Shown: piece after piece, positions 7,342 to 13,904 of the stretch | Layout of the letters: the number at the start of each line of letters is the position of its first letter | Position numbering within the stretch: the first letter of the stretch is position 1 | Source: an uncultured Prevotella sp. | GTDB taxonomy: Bacteria; Bacteroidota; Bacteroidia; Bacteroidales; Bacteroidaceae | Direction: 5' to 3' | Length of the DNA: 33,399 bases | NCBI GenBank assembly: GCA_938028745.1 | Contig: CALIZL010000106.1 | Span: forward strand, 1-33,399 | The notes under the pieces: generated by a model | What the model was told of the DNA's origin: nothing | The model's database searches: none | What the model saw: the letters and a program-made list of their open reading frames with translations, nothing else | Program-made: the position numbers and the translations under genes

Positions 7342-8703
7342 ATGGAAAACGAACAGAGAATATCATCCTATGTTATACCAGTGGAGGTAACCGCTGATAA
7401 GTACATGTTGATTCACGGATATTGTGGCTCAATAGATGTAATTGAAAAGAATGCGTGGGACAATCTTAAAACCGGGCTATTTAATAAGACTTCTAATGAT
7501 AAGGAGCTTATTGAATATTTAATTAAACGAGGCCATGTCACAAAAATGACACGGGAGGAAGAAATGGCATACGTAATGCGTCTTGCTAAAGCTCTTCACA
7601 AAAAGGATATGATTCTTTGTACCTCATACACTTTAGTTGTTACATACGATTGTAACTTTCGTTGCCCTTATTGTTTTGAACTAAATACTATGACGGACGA
7701 ATTGCGCGAGCAAACAATGACGCGTGATGTCGTAGATAAAGCTTTTGACATAATAGACAAGACACAGGAAAGTAAAATTAAAAAAGCAAGTCGCGTTGCT
7801 CTTTTCGGTGGCGAACCTCTGCTAGCAAAAAATCACGATATCATTTCCTATATTGTAGACAAAGGCGTTACGCGTGGATTGAAATTTAATGCTATCACAA
7901 ACGGATATGACTTAATGCATTACAAAGACTTGCTTTCGCCTGATAAAATTTACCATTTACAGATAACATTAGATGGTGTTGAAGACATGCACAATAAGAA
8001 ACGTCCACATTGCATGGGGTATCCCACATTTCGTAGAATAATCTCAAATATTGGTATGGCGTTGGAAAATAATGTTGCTATAACAATAAGGTTTAATACA
8101 GACAAACAGAATGTCGCACAATTACAGAACTTGAAAGAATTGTTCGATGACTTAGGGTTTACTAAACATAAAAAGTTTGGTTTTGAATCAGCGAGACTTT
8201 TGAATTACGACATGACACTGTCTCATAAGGAACGCCAGCAATTTATGACTCCAAGTGAACTGATAAAGGTGCAAGATGATATGAATTTTGAGTATGGCTA
8301 TCAGGACTTTGGGGCGTATAGTAATATTTATAATGCTATCTGTAAGAAAAAGCCACTAACATACAAGGCCACGTTTTGCGGTTCCCAAATAGGTGCATAC
8401 ATGTTTGACCCTTTATACAAGATTTATCCTTGTTGGGATGTTGTGGGGAAAAAAGAATTTGTTATAGGTGATTTTAGTTCTGGTAATATAGAGTGGAATA
8501 TCCAAAGAAGGGATGAGTGGAATACAAGTGACATCACTGCATACAAAGATTGTTCTATGTGTAAATTCGCTTTGTTGTGTGGTGGTGGATGTGTTGCCAA
8601 TAGGCCAAATAATCATTGCACCCAGATGTATGACATAATTAAGTATGCGACAAAGAGAGCATACGCTAATTTTAATAACATAAATCACAAAAATTATGAG
8701 TAA
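7342..8703 (+). CDS. Radical SAM/SPASM peptide maturase
   Basis: 453 residues. Residues 1-95 form a small N-terminal domain that probably binds the precursor leader. The radical SAM core starts with C104-x3-C108-x2-C111 (CNFRCPYC), which holds the 4Fe-4S cluster used to cleave SAM, and has the GGEP motif at 156-159. The C-terminal SPASM domain is textbook: C346, C364, then C404-x2-C407-x5-C413-x3-C417, and C426, enough for two auxiliary clusters. Such enzymes install thioether or carbon-carbon crosslinks in peptides. Its stop overlaps the start of a Cys-rich small ORF, the obvious substrate. The exact crosslink cannot be read from the sequence. All motifs are intact. Confidence 0.93.
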   Translation: MENEQRISSYVIPVEVTADKYMLIHGYCGSIDVIEKNAWDNLKTGLFNKTSNDKELIEYLIKRGHVTKMTREEEMAYVMRLAKALHKKDMILCTSYTLVVTYDCNFRCPYCFELNTMTDELREQTMTRDVVDKAFDIIDKTQESKIKKASRVALFGGEPLLAKNHDIISYIVDKGVTRGLKFNAITNGYDLMHYKDLLSPDKIYHLQITLDGVEDMHNKKRPHCMGYPTFRRIISNIGMALENNVAITIRFNTDKQNVAQLQNLKELFDDLGFTKHKKFGFESARLLNYDMTLSHKERQQFMTPSELIKVQDDMNFEYGYQDFGAYSNIYNAICKKKPLTYKATFCGSQIGAYMFDPLYKIYPCWDVVGKKEFVIGDFSSGNIEWNIQRRDEWNTSDITAYKDCSMCKFALLCGGGCVANRPNNHCTQMYDIIKYATKRAYANFNNINHKNYE

Positions 8704-8911
8704 AAATTTAGTAAAATCTCTAAATCAAGGGCACTCAGAGTTCTATTTAGAGGATCTCGAACAGAGGCTTGAAACTGATCCTTTGTCCATTGGTGCGCTT
8801 TTGGACATCGATTCTGCGAACGGCGAGGACGCTTGTTCTAGCTATTGTTGGGGATACGAGTATTGTAAACCCAAAGAAGGCTGTGACGTAATATCATGTG
8901 TCTGGCATTAA
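8696..8911 (+). CDS. Putative RiPP precursor peptide, five Cys and aromatic-rich core
   Basis: 71 residues. The ATG at 8696 lies inside the end of the maturase gene (8-nt overlap), suggesting translational coupling. Residues 1-45 are acidic and helical (YLEDLEQRLETDPLS near the middle), as expected of a leader. The tail contains C47, C51, C57, C63 and C68, with Tyr50, Trp52, Tyr54, Tyr56 and Trp70 among them. Five is an odd number of cysteines, so paired disulfides alone cannot use them all. No Gly-Gly cleavage site is seen, unlike the GG-type precursors known in Bacteroidales. The likely core is residues about 41-71. It resembles no named peptide I recognise. Crosslinks at Cys (sacti/ranthipeptide) or at the aromatic residues (cyclophane) are both possible. 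Confidence 0.82.
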   Translation: MSKNLVKSLNQGHSEFYLEDLEQRLETDPLSIGALLDIDSANGEDACSSYCWGYEYCKPKEGCDVISCVWH

Positions 8912-8917
8912 TTTATT

Positions 8918-8950
8918 TCTTTGTTAGGGGGAGATTCCCCCTAACAAAGA
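8918..8950 (+). terminator. Strong hairpin after the precursor gene
   Basis: A perfect 15-bp inverted repeat with a 3-nt loop (arms 8918-8932 and 8936-8950, each with a run of five G or C), starting 7 nt after the precursor stop. Only three T residues follow, so it may be a partial terminator or a 3' stabiliser that raises precursor mRNA relative to downstream genes. Confidence 0.8.
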
Positions 8951-8971
8951 TTTAAGGTTGGTTGTAAGTAT

Positions 8972-8979
8972 TACTTTTG
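8972..8979 (+). promoter_or_regulatory. Possible -7 box for the outer-membrane gene operon
   Basis: TACTTTTG matches TAnnTTTG and lies just after the hairpin, where a second transcription unit would need to begin. No TTTG -33 box is seen at the right distance, and the leader would be about 265 nt long. Confidence 0.3.
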
Positions 8980-9200
8980 TTGATATTTTTGAGCAGCTTT
9001 TGTGTCTAGAAGGCGTAAATAATGTTCAACTGAAAAGGGGGAAGTGAAAATGTTTAGATAAAAGCAAAAAACTGCAATGGTGTGTTTTTGAAATGGAGCT
9101 GAATAACAGTGTGAATTTTAAGAACCAACCTAAATTAAATACAATTGTTAGCACATTTTGGCACTCATATTTGAATCTGTAAAACAGCTCTGAACAGAAA

Positions 9201-9227
9201 GTACAAGTCGTAATCTTAATGTACAAG
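9201..9227. repeat. GTACAAG direct repeat, 20-bp period
   Basis: GTACAAG is present at 9201-9207 and again at 9221-9227, exactly two helical turns apart and 24 nt before the start codon at 9251. This is the geometry of direct-repeat operators such as those of LytTR-type regulators. The half-site resembles the TACAAC repeats near 7084-7115. Confidence 0.35.
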
Positions 9228-9250
9228 ATCATTTTAAATCAATAAAAGAA

Positions 9251-11545
9251 ATGGGAAAATATTTGTTGTTACTTCTTGCTTTTCTTACCTGTTCTGTGTA
9301 TGGACAAGTTTTGACAGGAAGAGTTCTTGATGAGAAAAGAACCCCGATGGGGAATGTCACTGTAAGTTTACTGTCACCGAAAGACTCTAGTCTGATTGTT
9401 GGAACGATAACGGACAAGGACGGAAAATTCTCTGTCAAGTCTGAAAGGAGTGATAATTTGTTGAAGATAACAATGGTTGGATATACCCCAAAGTACATCA
9501 ATTGCAACCAATGCGAGGAACTTGGGGACATAAGCATATTTCCAGACTCTAAACTTCTTTGCGATGTTGTTGTGACAGGTACTAACTTCACAACAAAAGG
9601 CGACAAAATGATGATTCGCGTACCAGAGGATGTAAAAAAGAATACTTTCGATGGTTACGCAACATTATCTGCAATGACTATTCCTGGACTGAATGTTGAC
9701 CTCATAAATCACACTGTTACGTCAAAAACAGGCGAAGTCCTCCTTTGCGTAAATGGGAGAGAGGTTGAAAAGGGCGAGATACAGGCACTTAATCCCAAGG
9801 ATATTAATCGAATAGATTTCTATCAGAAATTCGACCCCAACCATCCTTCGGCCTCTGCCGTAATAGACTTCGTTATGAAGAATCGTGATAGCGGAGGATT
9901 GGTATATGGTAACGCTCGTCATCATCTCAATGTAGGAAAAGGTGATGGGATGCTTGATGTGAAACATTATAAGAAAAATTCTGAACTTAATTTTCAGATT
10001 TCTGGCAATTACGGCTGCTATACGTTGGACCGAGGTGAAGAGTCCGCCACGAGTATGGCTTTTATTGATAAAAAAGTTATCAAGACATCAGAGGTTAAAA
10101 ACTCGATTTTTCGTTCAAATCATCTTAGAAGCAGACTATCTTGGCTCACGCAAGGCAGGGGGAGCCTGTTCCAAATTTCAGCTTTCTTAAATAGGGAACA
10201 CGACGTGAACGACCAGAACATTTCACAGGCTTACAGCACAATGGGCGGGGAAATCCTAACGCGGGATTATACGCATAAGGACAATTTGTCTCCTGCAACA
10301 CAAATCTACTATCAAAGAAAGATTGGTAAAGATGGATTGTTCCGTACAAGCATATATGGGAATTACAGCCATACAGATAAGTTTAGGGATTATACCTCTA
10401 CATCGTCTTTTTGGGCAAAAACAGAAGAAGACTTATTTCGTGTTTCCCCAAACATGCTTGTGGGTCTGATTTTTGGCAAGAATCGTCCTTTCTTTTATGC
10501 TACTTATGATTACAAGAGCACAAGGAACAAGTACACGGAGAATGAGGTTGAAACTAAAAACAGGTTGACTTATGGTAATGGGCTTTTTCAAATAGGGAAC
10601 AATTTCATTTTCTCAAGCAAATTCAGAGCTACATTGCGATTTACAGAAAATGTACTATCCATTGATAATGGAAATTCTTCGTGGACAAAATTCTTTTTCA
10701 GTCCTTCATTACTATGTAGTGCCGACCTTGGACATGGCAACACTTTTAGAGGTGAATTGTACACCTACGTGAACGATCCGCAGTTGGCATATTACAATGG
10801 CTCATCCCAACAAATGGATAAATATCAGATACTTCGAGGTAATCCAGACTTAAAGAATGGACATTGCATAGGGGGAGAGGCCATATTTGACAGCAACCAC
10901 AAATGGGGAATGTTTGAATTGCTTACACAATATATTAATATGCCTAAGTACATATATGAGGACGTGTTTGTTGATAACGACAAGGGCGTGTTCGTTCATA
11001 CGTATCAGAATGGGAGAAGCTATAATCATTTCTTGTTGAATGCCGAAATAAGATTTAATGTGATACCCAAAAGGCTGATATGGATGGTAGGTGGTGAATA
11101 TAATCATTTTAAGGAGAGAGATAAACAGCTAAATGCGTTTGTTGGCGGTACGGATTTAACTTACTTAGGTAAGAATGTCATTGGAAAAGTAGAGCTTGTA
11201 AGCCCTCTTAGGTATTTGGCAAAAGGAGTTGAGTACAAAAATCCGCTATCGCTGAAACTTACACTAAAATATACTTTAAAAAATTTGCAAATAGGTTTTA
11301 ATGCAACAAATCCATTTATGAATAGTTGTGTGGAGACAGACTATGCAGCAGACGGCTACTCAAATGCGGCAAAAACGTATAATCCTAGAATAACATCAAA
11401 TATGTTTATCTTCACCCTGTCTTATCGTGTATCGTATGGTAAAAAGCATAATTTCCAAAATATTGAAATGAAGGAAAGCCAAAGTTCTGGCTTATTAGAT
11501 CAGCAAAATATTAGGAATGAGAAAATGGAGAGTGGCAAGAAATAA
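9251..11545 (+). CDS. Outer-membrane beta-barrel protein with carboxypeptidase-regulatory-like domain
   Basis: 764 residues. A signal peptide (about 1-19, ending SVYGQ) is followed by a carboxypeptidase-regulatory-like beta-sandwich (about 20-95, GRVLDEKRTPMGNVTVSLLS). A plug-like segment follows (about 110-210), then a long region of alternating Tyr/Phe-rich strands (about 215-730) ending near FIFTLSYRVSYGKK, then a soluble tail of about 30 residues. The fold matches TonB-receptor-like barrels of Bacteroidetes, but I see no TonB box, so it may work without TonB. It begins the downstream half of the cluster, 15 nt before the HExxH gene. It could release or take up the modified peptide or bind it at the surface; the substrate is unknown. 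Confidence 0.82.
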   Translation: MGKYLLLLLAFLTCSVYGQVLTGRVLDEKRTPMGNVTVSLLSPKDSSLIVGTITDKDGKFSVKSERSDNLLKITMVGYTPKYINCNQCEELGDISIFPDSKLLCDVVVTGTNFTTKGDKMMIRVPEDVKKNTFDGYATLSAMTIPGLNVDLINHTVTSKTGEVLLCVNGREVEKGEIQALNPKDINRIDFYQKFDPNHPSASAVIDFVMKNRDSGGLVYGNARHHLNVGKGDGMLDVKHYKKNSELNFQISGNYGCYTLDRGEESATSMAFIDKKVIKTSEVKNSIFRSNHLRSRLSWLTQGRGSLFQISAFLNREHDVNDQNISQAYSTMGGEILTRDYTHKDNLSPATQIYYQRKIGKDGLFRTSIYGNYSHTDKFRDYTSTSSFWAKTEEDLFRVSPNMLVGLIFGKNRPFFYATYDYKSTRNKYTENEVETKNRLTYGNGLFQIGNNFIFSSKFRATLRFTENVLSIDNGNSSWTKFFFSPSLLCSADLGHGNTFRGELYTYVNDPQLAYYNGSSQQMDKYQILRGNPDLKNGHCIGGEAIFDSNHKWGMFELLTQYINMPKYIYEDVFVDNDKGVFVHTYQNGRSYNHFLLNAEIRFNVIPKRLIWMVGGEYNHFKERDKQLNAFVGGTDLTYLGKNVIGKVELVSPLRYLAKGVEYKNPLSLKLTLKYTLKNLQIGFNATNPFMNSCVETDYAADGYSNAAKTYNPRITSNMFIFTLSYRVSYGKKHNFQNIEMKESQSSGLLDQQNIRNEKMESGKK

Positions 11546-11560
11546 ATAACCGATGTCTCT

Positions 11561-12658
11561 ATGGTAGGAAAAAAACTTTTGGCATTGCTTATAACGTTGT
11601 TATCAGCAATTGGTATATATGCAAACGAAATCACTGTAGGTTACAATGAGAACGTGGAACTAATGTCTATAATGTCACGCCTAGCGGGATTGAAAGAATA
11701 CTGTTATGAAGAGGCGGGAAATTATGATAGGGACATAGACTCTGTGTTCGCCTCTTTCAAAAGGCATCCTGCTGTTGTTTTTCTTCAAGAGATACATAAA
11801 AAGTATCATTGTTCGTACGATGCAATAATGTCGATGGCTTTGAGGCTTAATCGAGATAATTCAGCATACCATATAGTAGAGGAAGATAGCGACGGCCTCG
11901 ATAGTAGATGGAAGGAGGTCGACAAAAGTGAGTTTACCCGGCTTGTGACGAAATTTTATAATGACACACGTTTTGAGATTTTCTTCTCAAATCATAAAGC
12001 TTTCTATGACAAATGTATTGAAGATTATAAGGCTATTGTAATGAAAGATTTAAACATCGGTTGGTATGGGCAATTTTATGGTCTTCCTCCATCACGAGAT
12101 TTTCGTGTTATCATTGCATTTGTTAATGGTAAAAATAATTATGGAGTGAAGCGCAAATTGAGAGGTCATAGAGAGGAAGTTTTCAATGTCCAAGGGTATT
12201 TCGTTGATAAAGCCGGCAAATTGGGTTACAATAAAAATCATCAGGCCTTGTTGATACATGAGTTTAATCATTCTTTCATTAATTATCTACTTGTAGATAT
12301 GAATAAGCTTAAGATGCAGGAGGCAGGCCAATATCTTTTTAAAACAGTGGCGTGGTCTATGAGGGGGCAAAACTATGGTGAATGGATAACCATGATTAAT
12401 GAGTCGCTTGTAAGAGCCGCTGTAATTAGGTATTTAATTTATAACGACGCGAATAAAAAGGAAGTGGAAGATTATCTATCTTATGAGATAAGTCACGGCT
12501 TTAGATGGATGCCCGAGCTGGTTGGACTTTTGGGGATGTATGAGAAGAAACGGGCTGTTTACCCCACTTTTGAGTCATTCTATCCTAAGATAATAGACTT
12601 TTTCATTACCTACAAGAAGAAAGAAAGTAGGAGGATAGGGAGGATTGAAGTTGGCTAA
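11561..12658 (+). CDS. Exported HExxH metallopeptidase-like protein (DUF4932-like?)
   Basis: 365 residues. An N-terminal hydrophobic signal (about 1-21, LLALLITLLSAIGIYA) suggests secretion to the periplasm. A zinc-binding motif HEFNH is at 233-237 within ALLIHEFNHSFINYLL, and NESLVRA with Glu281 about 44 residues later is placed like the third ligand of gluzincin peptidases. The rest resembles Bacteroidetes proteins of unknown function; I believe DUF4932 but am not certain. It follows the barrel gene by 15 nt and precedes the M50 gene by 43 nt. A role in trimming the peptide leader after export is reasonable but inferred. The start is the ATG at 11561; an ATG at 11551 is out of frame. Confidence 0.72.
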   Translation: MVGKKLLALLITLLSAIGIYANEITVGYNENVELMSIMSRLAGLKEYCYEEAGNYDRDIDSVFASFKRHPAVVFLQEIHKKYHCSYDAIMSMALRLNRDNSAYHIVEEDSDGLDSRWKEVDKSEFTRLVTKFYNDTRFEIFFSNHKAFYDKCIEDYKAIVMKDLNIGWYGQFYGLPPSRDFRVIIAFVNGKNNYGVKRKLRGHREEVFNVQGYFVDKAGKLGYNKNHQALLIHEFNHSFINYLLVDMNKLKMQEAGQYLFKTVAWSMRGQNYGEWITMINESLVRAAVIRYLIYNDANKKEVEDYLSYEISHGFRWMPELVGLLGMYEKKRAVYPTFESFYPKIIDFFITYKKKESRRIGRIEVG

Positions 12659-12701
12659 TTAACAACGTTGTTCTATTAACAAAAAGTGAAAGACTAAGAA
12701 C

Positions 12702-13904
12702 ATGGATGAATTAAATAGTATCTCTATAACTATACTGAATAGCTCAGTTAAAGAAACGCGGTATCTTGTCTCAACTGGTGAAAACTATTTTGAGGCCAAC
12801 GCTTTGACCGCGGAGTTGCTTATTTTTCTTAAAGAGGCGCAAAATCAAGATGAGGGTATAAATAAATTCATTGCTCGCAACGCCAAGTATTCTTTCAAAC
12901 AGGTAAAGGAACTGACTGAGACTATTATTTTGCCCAAGATACAATCAATAAGGAAACAGCCTTCACCATTTCTCTATCAACGTGATTTGCTAACCAAAGA
13001 GCAAGTCGGAATGGTAACGAGTGGGCTGTCAATATTGTTTAATAAGTATTTCATGATAGCGGCATTGCTCATCTTTGCAACACTCGATCTGGACTTTTTC
13101 GTTAGGAGTAAGGACCTTACCACCTTCAATCAACAGACGGGTGTGTTGTCATTCTTGTTCCTCATGGTATTTGTTGTTTTGTCGTCAGCATTCCATGAAT
13201 TGGGGCATGCCTCAGCATGCCGTTATTGTGGAGTGGAACATGGTGGTATAGGTCTTGGCTTGTATCTTAATTTTCCCGTACTCTACACTGATGTAACCAA
13301 CGTGTGGCAGCTATCGCGTAGGAAAAGGTGTCTTGTTAATTTCGCAGGTGTGTATTTCCAATGCCTAATATTAATAGTGTTGATTTTGCTTTATGAGACG
13401 ACACACCATTTTTTAATCCGGTATCTTATACTGATTATAAACTTTGGTTTTCTGCTCACACTAAATCCTTTCTTTAAGTTCGATGGCTATTGGATGGCAT
13501 CAGATATTTTGGGAGTGGCAAATCTAAGACAGCGGTCCAAAGAGGCTATAAGGTACATCATAAGAAAAATGTTGCGTAAGCATAATGAGTTGCCACGTCC
13601 GTACTTGCTGCAACTCCGACCTGCCGCAAAGATTGGCTTTCTTTTTTACGCAGTCATAGTGAATATCTTCTTGGCATTTTATCTATTCTACATGATACCG
13701 ATGCTTGTTTATAAATTTGTTGGAGAACTACCTGAAGAAATTTATCAGTTAGTATTGTGCCTCTCTGGAGGTGTTACACCTCCATTTTCTCTGCTCCACA
13801 ATATTTTCAGTCAGGTACTATTCTTTTCTGTTATAATATATATGTTTGTAAGAATGGTTAAACCGTACTTTAACAAGGATAGACTACATAATGAAAGTAG
13901 ATGA
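12702..13904 (+). CDS. M50-family membrane metallopeptidase with RRE/PqqD-like N-terminus
   Basis: 400 residues. The membrane part has HELGH at 165-169 (zinc ligands and catalytic Glu) and NPFFKFDGYW at 255-264 with Asp261, the two motifs of site-2-protease (M50) enzymes and of the peptide zinc metalloproteases seen in RiPP clusters. Several hydrophobic helices lie at about 113-165, 218-262, 310-335 and 365-385. The first 85 residues are soluble and resemble the small PqqD-like precursor-recognition domain (RYLVSTGENYFEANALTAEL), which would fit binding of the leader. Its stop overlaps the next start (ATGA, 13901-13904). It probably cleaves the modified precursor at the inner membrane. Confidence 0.85.
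   Translation: MDELNSISITILNSSVKETRYLVSTGENYFEANALTAELLIFLKEAQNQDEGINKFIARNAKYSFKQVKELTETIILPKIQSIRKQPSPFLYQRDLLTKEQVGMVTSGLSILFNKYFMIAALLIFATLDLDFFVRSKDLTTFNQQTGVLSFLFLMVFVVLSSAFHELGHASACRYCGVEHGGIGLGLYLNFPVLYTDVTNVWQLSRRKRCLVNFAGVYFQCLILIVLILLYETTHHFLIRYLILIINFGFLLTLNPFFKFDGYWMASDILGVANLRQRSKEAIRYIIRKMLRKHNELPRPYLLQLRPAAKIGFLFYAVIVNIFLAFYLFYMIPMLVYKFVGELPEEIYQLVLCLSGGVTPPFSLLHNIFSQVLFFSVIIYMFVRMVKPYFNKDRLHNESR

Larger units (their letters stand above)
8951..9250. other. Non-coding gap between precursor and outer-membrane gene
   Basis: 300 nt with no convincing gene. TACTTTTG (8972-8979) matches the -7 consensus but lacks a clear -33 box. GTACAAG occurs twice with 20-bp spacing just before the next gene. 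A 29-codon ORF at 9093-9182 is open but has no supporting feature. Confidence 0.55.

Noticed and set aside
9093..9182. 29-codon ORF in the gap before the barrel gene, as a second precursor peptide
   Set aside because: It has no Cys, no leader-like acidic part shared with the first precursor, and no ribosome binding site; chance is a sufficient explanation.
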